A stretch of DNA of 59,450 nucleotides from DASUPK01 sp046732465. Lineage in GTDB: Bacteria; Actinomycetota; Thermoleophilia; Solirubrobacterales; 70-9. The notes under the pieces were generated by a model. It was not told where the DNA came from. It did not search any database and was given only the letters and a program-made list of their open reading frames with translations. A program made the translations under genes and the position numbers. Each line of letters opens with the position of its first letter. The first letter of the stretch is position 1. Below are positions 42,946 to 51,479 of this stretch, piece by piece. The DNA lies in NCBI GenBank assembly GCA_046732465.1, contig JBKPND010000030.1:1-59450 (forward strand). Reading direction: 5' to 3'.

Positions 42946-44970
42946 TCAGCCGAAGATCGTTTCGCGCGTACCTAGCGCGGTGAGCACCCGGTCCGCGACC
43001 GCCTCGCCCGTGAAGCCGACCTCCTCGCGGAGCAGGGCCGGCTTGCCGTGGGTGACGTAGCGATCCGGCAGGCCCACCCGGAGGATGCGGGCGCGGTCGC
43101 CACCCTCGGCGAACGCGTCCTCGGCATGCTCGAGCACGGCGGAGCCGAATCCGCCGTGGAGGACGTTCTCCTCGATCGTCACGAGCAGGTCGTGCTCCGA
43201 GGCCAGCCTCTCGACCAGGTTGCCGTCGAGCGGCTTGGCGAAGCGCCCATCGGCGACCGTGGGCTCGAGGCCCTTCTCGCGGAGGATCTCCGCGGCACGC
43301 AGCGCGACCTGGACGCCATAGCCGTAGCCGAGCAGCGCGACCCGCTCGCCGGGCAGCAGGTACTCGCCCTTGCCGATTTCGATCTCCTTCGGGGTATCGG
43401 GCATCGGCGCGCCCTCGGCGGCGCCGCGGGGGTAGCGGAAGGCGATCGGGCCGTCGTCGTGGGCGAGCGCCGTGCGCAGCATGTGGACCAGCATCGCCTC
43501 GTCGCGGGGCGCCATCACGACCACGTTCGGCAGCGGCCGGAAATAGGAGACGTCGATGAAGCCGTGGTGCGTCGGGCCGTCGTCGCCGACCAGGCCCGCC
43601 CGGTCCATCGCGAAGACGACGTTCAGCTTCTGCAGGCAGACGTCGTGGACGAGCTGGTCGAAGGCCCGTTGCAGGAAGGTCGAGTAGATCGCGCAGACGG
43701 GCTTCGCACCCTGGATCGCCAGGCCGGCGGCGAAGAGGACGGCGTCCTGCTCGGCGATCCCGACGTCGTAGTACTGCTGCGGCAGCTCATCGGAGAGCTT
43801 GTTGAGGCCGGTCCCGCCCGCCATCGCGGCGGTGATCCCGATCACCCGCGGATCCCGCTTCGCCTCTTCGACCAGCGCGTCCGCGAAGACGGCCGTGTAC
43901 TGCGGCGGCGACTTGGGCGGCGGCTTCTCGAGCTTCTCGATCTTCTCGGGAGAGTCCGATTCGCTCACCGGTACGACCGGTTTCTTCGGGGCCTCCTTGC
44001 GGTCCACGATCGAGCCCGGCTTGGCGGCGTGCCACTTCTCCATCCCGACCAGGCCGCCCTCCTCCGCGGGCTCGAAGCCCTTGCCCTTGACGGTCTGGAT
44101 GTGTACGACCACCGGCCGCCCCGCCTGGAGGCCCTTGCGGAGGGCCGCGCGCAGCTCGGCGACGTCGTGGCCGTCGATCGGCCCCATGTAGGCGAGATCG
44201 AGCTCCTCGAAGAAGAGCCCGGGCGCGAAGTACGCCTTGATCGCCGCCTTCACCTCCGGCCCGAGCCGGTCGATGCGCCGGCCGAGGCCGAGCGGCAGCT
44301 GAGTGAGGCGCTCCTCGGTGCTCGCGCGCGCCTTGTAGAGGCGCTTGTTGAGTCGCGTCCTCTGGAAGTAGCGGGACAGGGCGCCGACGTTCGGCGAAAT
44401 CGACATCCCGTTGTCGTTGACGACGATCACCATCGGCGTCTGCAGGCCGCCCGCGTGATGGAGGGCCTCGTAGGCGACACCCCCCGTGAGCGCCCCGTCG
44501 CCGATCACGGCGACGACCTTGCCGTCCTCGCCAATCCCCTTCCGCATCGCCTCCTTCAACCCGACCGCGTAGCCGATCGAGGTCGAGGCGTGCCCGGCGC
44601 CCATGATGTCGTGCTCGGACTCGAAGATCGAGCAGAAGGGCGCCAGCCCCTCGTACTGGCGGATCGTGTCGAGCCGGTCCCGCCGGCCGGTGAGCACCTT
44701 GTGCGGGTAGGCCTGGTGGCCGACGTCCCAGAGGATCTTGTCTCTCGGGGACTCGAGCAGGCTGTGCAGCGCGACCGCCAGCTCACAGGTGCCGAGGTTG
44801 GCGCCGAAGTGACCGCCGATCTCGCCGATCACGTCGATGATCAGCTCGCGCGTCTCCTGCGCGACCTGCTGGAGCTGCTCGTCGGAGAGGTTCTTCAGAT
44901 CGGCCGGTGAATCAATCGAATCGATCAGGAGCGGCTCGGTCTCCTTCGCATCGCTCTCGTTCTTGGCCAT
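42946..44970 (-). CDS. dxs: 1-deoxy-D-xylulose-5-phosphate synthase
   Basis: A 674-residue thiamin-diphosphate enzyme, first step of the MEP isoprenoid pathway. The N-terminal module has 'WDVGHQAYPHKVLTGRRD' and the TPP motif 'VIGDGALTGGVAYEALHHAG' through 'VNDNGMSISPNVG'. The transketolase-like Pyr module has 'TAAMAGGTGLNKLSDELP' and 'YDVGIAEQDAVLFAAGLA'. A Lys/Pro/Glu linker of about 40 residues separates the modules and makes the protein slightly longer than E. coli Dxs (620). Its ATG overlaps the ispA stop (TGATG). Confidence 0.96.
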   Translation of the reverse strand: MAKNESDAKETEPLLIDSIDSPADLKNLSDEQLQQVAQETRELIIDVIGEIGGHFGANLGTCELAVALHSLLESPRDKILWDVGHQAYPHKVLTGRRDRLDTIRQYEGLAPFCSIFESEHDIMGAGHASTSIGYAVGLKEAMRKGIGEDGKVVAVIGDGALTGGVAYEALHHAGGLQTPMVIVVNDNGMSISPNVGALSRYFQRTRLNKRLYKARASTEERLTQLPLGLGRRIDRLGPEVKAAIKAYFAPGLFFEELDLAYMGPIDGHDVAELRAALRKGLQAGRPVVVHIQTVKGKGFEPAEEGGLVGMEKWHAAKPGSIVDRKEAPKKPVVPVSESDSPEKIEKLEKPPPKSPPQYTAVFADALVEEAKRDPRVIGITAAMAGGTGLNKLSDELPQQYYDVGIAEQDAVLFAAGLAIQGAKPVCAIYSTFLQRAFDQLVHDVCLQKLNVVFAMDRAGLVGDDGPTHHGFIDVSYFRPLPNVVVMAPRDEAMLVHMLRTALAHDDGPIAFRYPRGAAEGAPMPDTPKEIEIGKGEYLLPGERVALLGYGYGVQVALRAAEILREKGLEPTVADGRFAKPLDGNLVERLASEHDLLVTIEENVLHGGFGSAVLEHAEDAFAEGGDRARILRVGLPDRYVTHGKPALLREEVGFTGEAVADRVLTALGTRETIFG

Positions 44971-45875
44971 CAGGTGTGTCGGGTGTGAATGAAGTCCGTG
45001 ATCCGAGCCAGATCGTCCGTCTTGGCGTCTGCCTCGGCGAGCGCTTCGCGTGCCTTGCGGTGCGACTCAGAGGCTAGCTCTCTGGCCTCGTCGAGACCGT
45101 ACGCGCTCACATAGGTGAGCTTGCCGTGTCTCTCGTCGCTGCCGCTCGGCTTGCCGAGCTCCGCGTCCGATCCCGTCACGTCGAGGATGTCGTCGACGAT
45201 CTGGAACAGGACTCCGAGCTCATCGGCGAAACGGCGGTACGGAATTGTCTCACCTTCGGGCACCTCGCCGATGATCAGGACGGTCGCCACACTCGCGGCG
45301 ATCAGCCGGCCGGTCTTGAGCGAGTGCATCTCGCGCAGCCGGGAGGCGTCGAGGTTGACGGCCGCCTCCCAGTCCCCCTTGGCCGCGGCGTCGAACTCGG
45401 TCACGTCGATGTACTGGCCGCCGACCATGCCCCCCACTCCGGCTGACGTGATCAGCTCCTTGAGCGCCGCCAGGACCGCCGCTGGATGCCCGGTCTGGTA
45501 CTCGGTGAACAGCCGGATCGCCTCGGCGAACAGCGCGTCGCCCGCCAGGATCGCAATGTTCTCGCCGAACTTGACGTGCGACGTGGGCATGCCGCGCCGC
45601 AGGTCGTCGTCGTCCATCGCGGGCAGGTCGTCGTGGATCAGCGAGTAGGTGTGAATCAGCTCGAGCGCCGCCGCGGCGGGCAGGACCCGCTCGGGAGAGA
45701 GCCCGATGGAGCGCGCCGTCGCCAGGGCGAGAACGGGCCTAATCCTCTTGCCGCCGGCGAGCAGCGAGTAGCGCATCGCCTCCTCGAGACCCTCCGTGGG
45801 CGGGATGTGCGAAAACCGAAGCCCCTCCAGATAGGCCTCGACCCGCTCTCGCAGGTCGTCCGGATACTCGGTCAT
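44970..45875 (-). CDS. ispA: polyprenyl diphosphate synthase
   Basis: A 301-residue (E)-prenyltransferase from ATG 45875. The first Asp-rich motif is 'IHDDLPAMDDDDLRRG' and the second is 'FQIVDDILDVTG'. Before the first, 'GGKRIRPVLALATA' binds isopentenyl diphosphate. The residues before the first motif ('ELIHTYSLIHDD') suggest a farnesyl or geranylgeranyl chain length; this is inference. The same frame is open back to GTG 46178, which has a strong AAGGAGG site; that extension overlaps the xseB-like gene and is probably not part of IspA. Confidence 0.93.
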   Translation of the reverse strand: MTEYPDDLRERVEAYLEGLRFSHIPPTEGLEEAMRYSLLAGGKRIRPVLALATARSIGLSPERVLPAAAALELIHTYSLIHDDLPAMDDDDLRRGMPTSHVKFGENIAILAGDALFAEAIRLFTEYQTGHPAAVLAALKELITSAGVGGMVGGQYIDVTEFDAAAKGDWEAAVNLDASRLREMHSLKTGRLIAASVATVLIIGEVPEGETIPYRRFADELGVLFQIVDDILDVTGSDAELGKPSGSDERHGKLTYVSAYGLDEARELASESHRKAREALAEADAKTDDLARITDFIHTRHT

Positions 45876-45883
45876 GGCTTGAT

Positions 45884-46072
45884 TCAGGGCGTCGACGTAT
45901 CCGTCGCGGCCCTCAGGGCGGCTTCCACGGCCCTCCCGGCCTCCGACGCGGACTCGGAGGCTTCGCGCACCAATTCGGCGGCGCGTTCCTCGCTCGGACC
46001 GGCCTCGAGCTCCTCGGCGATCCGTTGCAGGCGAGCCGTTATCGCTTCCAGGTTCGCTCCCTGGGCCTCCAT
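45884..46072 (-). CDS. XseB-like short helical protein
   Basis: A 62-residue, fully helical protein from ATG 46072 with strong third-position G/C. 'NLEAITARLQRIAEELEAG', then 'ERAAELVREASESASEAG' resembles the two-helix hairpin of exodeoxyribonuclease VII small subunit. The match is weak, and the partner gene xseA, normally adjacent, is absent. Position before ispA supports the assignment. There is no ribosome site near this ATG. Confidence 0.5.
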   Translation of the reverse strand: MEAQGANLEAITARLQRIAEELEAGPSEERAAELVREASESASEAGRAVEAALRAATDTSTP

Positions 46073-46315
46073 TGGCGTCACGGTAGTTGATCGGACGCGC
46101 CCATTGATTCGACGCGCCTCGCTCCAACTCGACCTCGAGTACGTCCGGAGTCGGCTTCCTTGGCATCCGCGTCTCCACTCCCTCTCCTCCTTAGCGCGGC
46201 AGCATCCCTGGTAGTCGCCGGGCAGCATGCAATTTCGCGGCCGTCAGTTCATCGGCATTTCTGCGCAAATAGCGCCGGAGAACTACGGATATGCCCTTCA
46301 GAAAGAGAGCGGCCG
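46073..46315 (-). other. AT-richer gap between nusB and the xseB-like gene
   Basis: These 243 bases hold no recognised gene. The half next to nusB (46220-46315) is much less GC-rich than its surroundings and carries a direct repeat ACTGACGGCCGC (minus strand) about 75 bases apart. On the minus strand AAGGAGG at 46192-46186 lies seven bases before GTG 46178, a near-ideal start, but the frame it opens (VETRMPRKPTPDVLEVELERG...) runs into ispA through the xseB-like gene. This is the place where xseA is usually found; nothing of it is visible. Confidence 0.4.
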
Positions 46316-46696
46316 TCAGTCGACGGCGCCTCTCTCCTCGAGCGCCGCGCCGAGAATGCCGTTCACGAATCCCGGCGCATCGGCGCCGCAGTACTGCTTG
46401 GCGAGCTCGACCGCCTCGTCGATCGCCACCTCCACCGGGACGTCGTCCTCGTGCAGGGCTTCGTAGAGGGCCGTCCGCAGGATGCTGCGCTCCAGCGGGG
46501 CGATCCGCTCGAGCGCCCAGCCCTTCGAGTGCTTGGAGATCAGCGCGTCTAGTTCGGGTCGATTCGCCTCCACGGACTCGGCCAGCTCGCGGCTGAACGG
46601 CTTCGCTCCCTCGAGCAGCTCGCCGAGCGGCCGTCCGGTGACGTCGTGCTGGTAGAGCGCGAAGACTGCGTCCCGGCGCTGGTCGGACCTACGCAC
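46316..46696 (-). CDS. nusB: transcription antitermination factor NusB
   Basis: A 126-residue all-helical NusB from GTG 46696, overlapping the end of efp by eight bases. 'RRSDQRRDAVFALYQHDVTG' binds boxA RNA with NusE. 'IAPLERSILRTALYEALHED' and 'PVEVAIDEAVELAKQYCG' through 'FVNGILGA' are hallmarks of the family. It acts in rRNA transcription antitermination. Confidence 0.95.
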   Translation of the reverse strand: MRRSDQRRDAVFALYQHDVTGRPLGELLEGAKPFSRELAESVEANRPELDALISKHSKGWALERIAPLERSILRTALYEALHEDDVPVEVAIDEAVELAKQYCGADAPGFVNGILGAALEERGAVD

Positions 46697-47249
46697 GCGA
46701 CACGTACTCACCGCTGCGGGTGTCCACCCTGACCCTCTCGCCCTCCTCGATGAAGAGCGGGACCTGGATGGTGACCCCGGTCTCGAGCGTCGCCGGCTTG
46801 GTGCCGCCACCGGATGCGGTGTCCCCCTTCAGCCCGGGATCGGTCTGGGTGATGGCCAGGTCGACCGCGCTCGGCGGCTGGGCCCCGGCCGGGCGCTCGT
46901 CGACGAAGAGCAGGTCGACGTCCGAGTTCGGCGGCACCCAGCGCAGCGCGTCGCCGACGACGGACATCGGGATCTCGACCTGGTCGTAGCTCTGGTTGTC
47001 CATGAAGACGGCGGCGTCACCGGAGTCGTAGAGGAACTGCATCTTGCGAGTCTCGGTCCTGACGGGCCGGAACTTCTCCCCCGCCTTGAAGGTCTTGTCG
47101 ATCACCGCGCCGTCGTCTACGCGCTTCAGCTTCGAGCGCACGAAGGCGCCGCCCTTGCCGGGCTTGACGTGCTGGAACTCGACGATGCGGAAGACGGTCC
47201 CGTCGACGTCGATGTGCGTCCCGTTCTTGAATTGATTGGTACTGATCAA
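46689..47249 (-). CDS. efp: elongation factor P
   Basis: A 186-residue EF-P that rescues ribosomes stalled on polyproline. It has the KOW-like N-domain with the loop 'HVKPGKGGAFVRSK', where Lys32 corresponds to the modified Lys34 of E. coli, and two OB domains ending in 'GVTIQVPLFIEEGERVRVDTRSGEYVSRA'. The proline-rich gene at 28988 would be an obvious client. It is transcribed with nusB, with an 8-base overlap. Confidence 0.96.
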   Translation of the reverse strand: MISTNQFKNGTHIDVDGTVFRIVEFQHVKPGKGGAFVRSKLKRVDDGAVIDKTFKAGEKFRPVRTETRKMQFLYDSGDAAVFMDNQSYDQVEIPMSVVGDALRWVPPNSDVDLLFVDERPAGAQPPSAVDLAITQTDPGLKGDTASGGGTKPATLETGVTIQVPLFIEEGERVRVDTRSGEYVSRA

Positions 47250-47299
47250 GGCAGTCGAAGGCTAACCACCGCGCCAAATCTGGGCGGACGACCTGCCGC

Positions 47300-47941
47300 C
47301 TAGGTAGCCGCCAGGCTTAGAAATTCCTGGCGAGTCCTCGGGTCCTCTTTGAGCGAGCCTCGCAGGGCCGAGGTGACGGTTCGCGACCCGGCCTTCTGCA
47401 CCCCGCGTAAGGACATGCAGAGGTGTGTGGCCTCGATGATCACGCCGACTCCTCGTGGGGCCAGCTGCTCGTCGATCCAGTCCGCGACCTGGGTCGTGAG
47501 GCGTTCTTGCAGTTGCAGATCGCGTGCGAAGAGGTCAACGACGCGGCCGAACTTCGACAGGCCAATGATCCGCTCGGCAGGCAGATAGCCGACGTGGGCA
47601 ACGCCATGGAAGGGCAGCAAGTGATGCATGCAAAGCGACTGAAACGGAATGTCCCGAACGACCACCAGCTCGTCATAGCCCTCGTCGTTGGGGAAGGTGG
47701 TGGCACTGAACGGCAAGGGCGTAAGCAACTCCGCGTAAGCACTCGCGATTCGTCTCGGAGTCTCGCGCAGGTCCGCAGATTCGACGTCGGCACCGAGTGC
47801 AAGTAAGAGATCGCCAGCGGCCCGCTCGGCGGCGTCGAGGTTTACGACGGCGCGGTCCGGAACGGCCTGCAGATCCAGCGCAGTGGCCTCCAAGACAGCA
47901 GATCTGGCATGCCCGTTGGCAGTGGCGCTAGACACGGGCAT
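47300..47941 (-). CDS. folE: GTP cyclohydrolase I
   Basis: A 213-residue enzyme from ATG 47941, making dihydroneopterin triphosphate from GTP for folate or pterin synthesis. Zinc ligands are in 'QSLCMHHLLPFHG' (Cys and His) and 'EATHLCMSLRGVQKAG' (Cys). 'GLSKFGRVVDLFARDLQLQERLT' is the conserved active-site helix. It overlaps the transaldolase gene by 14 bases and is the third gene of a stress-type operon headed by the flavoprotein at 49037, unusual company for folE and possibly a second copy. Confidence 0.94.
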   Translation of the reverse strand: MPVSSATANGHARSAVLEATALDLQAVPDRAVVNLDAAERAAGDLLLALGADVESADLRETPRRIASAYAELLTPLPFSATTFPNDEGYDELVVVRDIPFQSLCMHHLLPFHGVAHVGYLPAERIIGLSKFGRVVDLFARDLQLQERLTTQVADWIDEQLAPRGVGVIIEATHLCMSLRGVQKAGSRTVTSALRGSLKEDPRTRQEFLSLAAT

Positions 47942-49040
47942 GCTCGCGGTCCACACTCAGTTCGGTTTTCTTCGCGTCGATGGAGCTCAACACGTCGCGA
48001 TAGGACTCGCGGAACGAGTCGACCCCTCGACGTTCAAGCTCGTGGGTGATGGCGCCGAGGTCGACATTCACTTCGGCGAGTTCACGAAGAAGCTGCCAAG
48101 GAGCGCCGGCATCCCGGCCCATCGAGCCGCCGACGTCGCCGTGGCCGAGGAAGGCCCGCATCGTCTCCAGCGGCATCGTGCTGATCACCCCAGGGCCGAT
48201 CAGCTCTTGGACATAGCGGACGTCGGAGTAGATCGTGTCCTTGGTCCCGGTGCTCGCCCAGAGTGGCCGCTGCGGCCGGGCCCCGTTCGCCTCAAGCCTC
48301 TTCCAGCGGAACATTCTCAAGCTCTCGAGGTAGCGAGCGTAAACGAGCTGGGCGTTGGCGATCGCGATCCGCCCTCGCAGAGGAGAGCCCGGTCCGACCT
48401 GGGGGTCGACGGCCGAGTCAACGCGGGAAACAAAGAAGGATGCGACCGAGGAGACATCGGCGAGCGACCCGCCGGCGCTCCCCCGCCGTTCTAGACCGTC
48501 CCAGTAGGCGCGCATCGCCTGCTCGTAGCGCTGGAGCGAGAAGAGCAGGGTCACGTTGACGCTGACGCCCCGCGCTGTCAACTCCTCGATCGCGATGATC
48601 CCAGCGTCAGTGGCGGGGACCTTGATCAAGACATTCGGCACGTCGAGCCGGTTTCGGATCTCCAGCGCCTGTGCCACTGTCGCCTCGGCGTCATCGGCCA
48701 GGTCGGGCGTGCACTCGAACGAGACGAATCCGTCGCGCCCGTCGCTGAGCTCATAGGCCGCGCGCAGGATGTCGGCGCCGCGGCGGACATCATCCAGAGC
48801 GAGCTCGAAGAAGATCTCTTGGGGATCGGTGAAACCCGACTCGCCGGCGCGCCGGATTTGGCCGTCGTAGCGGTCGGAGGTGGAGATCGCCTTGGCGAAG
48901 ATCGTCGGGTTAGAGGTGGCCCCGGTGACGGCGACCTCCTGGACCAATCGCATCAAGGTCCCTCGTTCGAGTAGATCCCGGGAGAGATCGTCGAGCCAGA
49001 CCGAGACCCCGGCGGCTTGGAGGTGCTGCAGCCTGTTCAT
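47928..49040 (-). CDS. tal: transaldolase
   Basis: A 370-residue TalB-type aldolase, longer than the E. coli enzyme, as usual in actinobacteria. 'TGATSNPTIFAKAI' is the N-terminal signature and 'PNVLIKVPATDAGIIAIEEL' contains the Schiff-base Lys. 'VSVNVTLLFSLQRYEQAM' follows. It shuttles C3 units in the pentose phosphate pathway. Its ATG overlaps the stop of the flavoprotein gene (ATGA). A stress-linked supply of NADPH and pentose is inferred. Confidence 0.95.
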   Translation of the reverse strand: MNRLQHLQAAGVSVWLDDLSRDLLERGTLMRLVQEVAVTGATSNPTIFAKAISTSDRYDGQIRRAGESGFTDPQEIFFELALDDVRRGADILRAAYELSDGRDGFVSFECTPDLADDAEATVAQALEIRNRLDVPNVLIKVPATDAGIIAIEELTARGVSVNVTLLFSLQRYEQAMRAYWDGLERRGSAGGSLADVSSVASFFVSRVDSAVDPQVGPGSPLRGRIAIANAQLVYARYLESLRMFRWKRLEANGARPQRPLWASTGTKDTIYSDVRYVQELIGPGVISTMPLETMRAFLGHGDVGGSMGRDAGAPWQLLRELAEVNVDLGAITHELERRGVDSFRESYRDVLSSIDAKKTELSVDREHARV

Positions 49041-50338
49041 AGCGATCCCCCTTCGGAGGCCCAGGCGCCCAGGGCCAGTCTCTCTTCCTCATCTTCATCG
49101 TTGGCCTCGAGCTCCGGTTCGAGCAGCTCATCGAGCAGGGTGTCCGGGTCGGCTAGCTGCCGAGGATCAAGACGACGCCCCGAGCGAATCAAGTCTCGAA
49201 TTGGATCGCTGACGTCCCAGACGTTCATGTTCATGCCGGCGACGAGACGCTCGTCCTTGAGCCAAAAGGAAACGAACTCGCGGTCGCCTGTATCACCGCG
49301 GAAGACGACCTCGTCCCAGTCGCTCGCATAGCCGGAGTACTCCATGCCGGTCTCGTACTGGTCGGAGAAGAAGTACGGGATCTCCTCATAGGGCTCAGCC
49401 ATGCCGAGCATGTTCTTGGCTGCGGCCGGGCCTTGATTGAGGGCGTTGGCCCAGTGCTCGACGCGAATGTGCCGGCCATAGAAGGGGTGGCGAGCGTTGG
49501 CGACATCGCCCGCTGCGTAGATACCCGGTGCGCTGGTCTGAAGCTTCTCGTCGACCACAACGCCGTTGTTCACTCGTAGACCCACATGCTCGATCAAGCC
49601 CGTTCGCGGGGCGACGCCGATTCCGACAACAACGAACGTGGTCTCGATCGAGGCACCGTCGCGGGTGATCACACGTTCCACTGAGCCGTTTCCTTCGAAA
49701 CGCTCGACGGTGGTCTCGGGCAGGAACTCAACCCCGTGATCGCGGTGCAGATCGAGATAGATACGCCCGATCTCCGGGCCGAGCGTCCGCTCCAGCGGGA
49801 GCGAAGCCATCTCAAGCATCGTCACCTCGCACCCCTTCTGACGAGCCGAAGCTGCGATCTCGGCACCGATCCAGCCCGAGCCAACTACGACCAGGCGCTG
49901 ACCGCTTTCAATCCGCTCGCCGATGCGCTCGGAGTCGGCGACGGTGCGCAGGTAGTGAATTCCGTCAAGATCGGCGCCGGCTACGTCAAGACGGCGGGGC
50001 CGCGCCCCGGTAGCGAGCAAGAGACGGTCATAGCCCAGGCGCAGATCGCCCTCGAGCAGCAGCTCTCGTAGGCCGGGGTCAATGCCTGAAACTCGGGTCG
50101 AGGTCCAGAGCTCGATCTCGTGCTCGGCGTAAAAGCCCTTGGGGTGCACGTAGGGCCTCTTCTTGAGCTCGCCGCGGAGGTAATCCTTGGAGAGCGGTGG
50201 CCGCTCGTAGGGACGCTCGGACTCGTCGCCGATCAGGACCAGTCGGCCGTCGAAGCCCTCTCCTCGAAGGGCGGCAGCTGCTCTGGCCCCGGCCAAGCCG
50301 GCGCCGACAATGACGAAGGTCTGACCTAGTCCGTTCAT
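49037..50338 (-). CDS. ferredoxin-reductase-like FAD/NAD(P) oxidoreductase
   Basis: A 433-residue flavoprotein from ATG 50338 (AAAGGA seven bases before). Two dinucleotide folds are visible: FAD 'FVIVGAGLAGARAAAAL' and NAD(P) 'LVVVGSGWIGAEIAASA'. The second FAD contact is 'GIYAAGDVANARHPFYG'. The C-terminal 'FFSDQYETGMEYSGYA' is typical of ferredoxin/putidaredoxin/rubredoxin reductases. The acidic tail is extra. The FdxA-type ferredoxin at 58484 under the same operator is a plausible partner. An ATGGG-N8-CCCAT site lies 77 bases upstream. Confidence 0.92.
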   Translation of the reverse strand: MNGLGQTFVIVGAGLAGARAAAALRGEGFDGRLVLIGDESERPYERPPLSKDYLRGELKKRPYVHPKGFYAEHEIELWTSTRVSGIDPGLRELLLEGDLRLGYDRLLLATGARPRRLDVAGADLDGIHYLRTVADSERIGERIESGQRLVVVGSGWIGAEIAASARQKGCEVTMLEMASLPLERTLGPEIGRIYLDLHRDHGVEFLPETTVERFEGNGSVERVITRDGASIETTFVVVGIGVAPRTGLIEHVGLRVNNGVVVDEKLQTSAPGIYAAGDVANARHPFYGRHIRVEHWANALNQGPAAAKNMLGMAEPYEEIPYFFSDQYETGMEYSGYASDWDEVVFRGDTGDREFVSFWLKDERLVAGMNMNVWDVSDPIRDLIRSGRRLDPRQLADPDTLLDELLEPELEANDEDEEERLALGAWASEGGSL

Positions 50339-50415
50339 CTCGTTCCTTTCACCTGACGTAAGAGGCGGCTCGATGCCGTCAGAGTCAGTCTCGATCGTCA
50401 AGACCGGCAGGGCCA

Positions 50416-50433
50416 TGGGGCGTAAGCCCCAAC
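50416..50433 (-). promoter_or_regulatory. regulon site 1 (DosR-like palindrome)
   Basis: Minus strand TTGGG-GCTTACGC-CCCAT. It is 77 bases upstream of the flavoprotein ATG, which has its own ribosome site, so a leader of about 43 bases is expected if transcription starts at the usual distance. It would control flavoprotein-tal-folE. Confidence 0.7.
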
Positions 50434-50473
50434 CCGCCGCAGCGGACTGCGGCGTGGCGCACCTGGGTAGTGC

Positions 50474-50767
50474 CTAGGCCTCCACCGCCGAGCGCGGGTC
50501 CGGCTGGAGACGGAGAAAGTCCTGGATGAACGAGCACCTGGGCATCACTCGCAGGTCGCGACGTTCGGCATCGGGAAGAGCCGCTGCTACGAGACGCGAA
50601 CCGATCCCTCGTCCTCGAAAGCGGGGGTCGATAACTGTCTCGGTGAAGATGACCAGGTCGCCACGTCGCTGGTAGGCGCTGAACCCGGCCAGCTCGCCAT
50701 TTACCTCGATCTCGTAGCGAGAGAGGGAACGATTGTCGGTGACGCTGTTGTCGTGGCTGCGCGTCAT
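50474..50767 (-). CDS. small GNAT acetyltransferase (YidJ type)
   Basis: A 97-residue minimal GNAT domain. 'RYEIEVNGELAGFSAYQRRG', 'FTETVIDPRFRGRGIGSRLV' with the acetyl-CoA loop R-x-x-G-I-G, and 'RVMPRCSFIQDFL' near the C-terminus match the YidJ/NATD1-like branch. Its ATG overlaps the stop of the upstream small gene (ATGA). The substrate is unknown. It belongs to the operon starting at 51408 behind regulon site 2. Confidence 0.88.
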   Translation of the reverse strand: MTRSHDNSVTDNRSLSRYEIEVNGELAGFSAYQRRGDLVIFTETVIDPRFRGRGIGSRLVAAALPDAERRDLRVMPRCSFIQDFLRLQPDPRSAVEA

Positions 50768-51024
50768 CGGTGGATTGACGCTCGCTTGGCCGGCTTGCTG
50801 GCCAGGCGAGCGGGCCTGGCGGTCTTAGTGAAATGAGCGCGGGTCCGGACGAGCCACGACCGACCGCGTCGGCTGCCGGGCGTGTCTTGGTAAGCGCGAC
50901 CTCGATGCTCGGGGGTCGCTTGGATGAAGAAAGAGCCATCCGGCTGCACCATCGATTCCCATGGCTCGATGATCCGACCTGCGAAGCGCCTGGTCGATGG
51001 GTCGTTCGCCCCAACCGGCGTCAA
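50764..51024 (-). CDS. small basic hypothetical protein
   Basis: About 86 residues from TTG 51024 (start uncertain). The central 'ESMVQPDGSFFIQATPEHRG' and 'RGRSWLVRTRAHFTKTARPA' have normal coding composition and end in a Lys/Arg/Ala-rich tail. It fits tightly between two genes, seven bases behind the membrane protein and overlapping the GNAT start by four bases, which is the main reason for accepting it. No family recognised. Confidence 0.45.
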   Translation of the reverse strand: MTPVGANDPSTRRFAGRIIEPWESMVQPDGSFFIQATPEHRGRAYQDTPGSRRGRSWLVRTRAHFTKTARPARLASKPAKRASIHR

Positions 51025-51030
51025 GCTTGG

Positions 51031-51408
51031 CTAGCCCGAGGGGAAGGGACCGGGCGGTTCCCAAGTCCAGACGGCCGGCGGGTCACTTGCTGGGAATGAG
51101 GATTGGCCGACCAACTCGCCGGCATCATCGGCGCCATGCGCTCGATCACCCGTGCGCCGAGGCTCGGTCACTGGAGACGGCGGTCGCGAACGCTCTCGTC
51201 GCTTCGCGGTCCGCCCAGTTCGGCCCGAGGACGCGCGGGTGAAGCCGATGAACGTCTTTCGCGGTCCGGCCCAGCGATCCATCCAAACGGTCAGTGCACC
51301 CACGGCGATGAGCACGCCAAGCAAGAAAGCAACCTCGATCGCCTGCTCGATCACGGTGGTCAGGAACTCCAAGCCCTCCAGGGAGCGGTTAAACGCCGCG
51401 ATCGTCAT
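51031..51408 (-). CDS. single-pass membrane protein with SFPASDPP tail
   Basis: A 125-residue protein from ATG 51408. An amphipathic N-terminus and a membrane helix at about 23-45 ('IEVAFLLGVLIAVGALTVWM') precede a basic cytoplasmic part. The C-terminus 'VGQSSFPASDPPAVWTWEP' contains the SFPASDPP motif seen at the ends of many small bacterial stress proteins of unknown role. It is first gene of a three-gene unit, 35 bases behind regulon site 2. Confidence 0.65.
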   Translation of the reverse strand: MTIAAFNRSLEGLEFLTTVIEQAIEVAFLLGVLIAVGALTVWMDRWAGPRKTFIGFTRASSGRTGRTAKRRERSRPPSPVTEPRRTGDRAHGADDAGELVGQSSFPASDPPAVWTWEPPGPFPSG

Positions 51409-51443
51409 GTCAGTAACGCTCGCAGTACCCAGGCCCGGGATCC

Positions 51444-51461
51444 ATGGGCCAAACGCCCCAA
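51444..51461 (-). promoter_or_regulatory. regulon site 2 (DosR-like palindrome)
   Basis: Minus strand TTGGG-GCGTTTGG-CCCAT, ending 35 bases before ATG 51408. It shares the divergent region with site 3; their centres are 36 bp apart. Confidence 0.75.
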
Positions 51462-51479
51462 CCAGCGGGAGCTCTGCGA

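Noticed and set aside
44970..46178. 402-residue extended IspA starting at GTG 46178
   Set aside because: The first 100 residues are Gly/Arg-rich, lack similarity to prenyltransferases and overlap the xseB-like frame; reported as a finding instead.
50416..50433. GGGGC-TTAC-GCCCC hairpin as terminator of the GNAT unit
   Set aside because: No U-tract; fits the repeated operator in sequence and in position before the flavoprotein gene.
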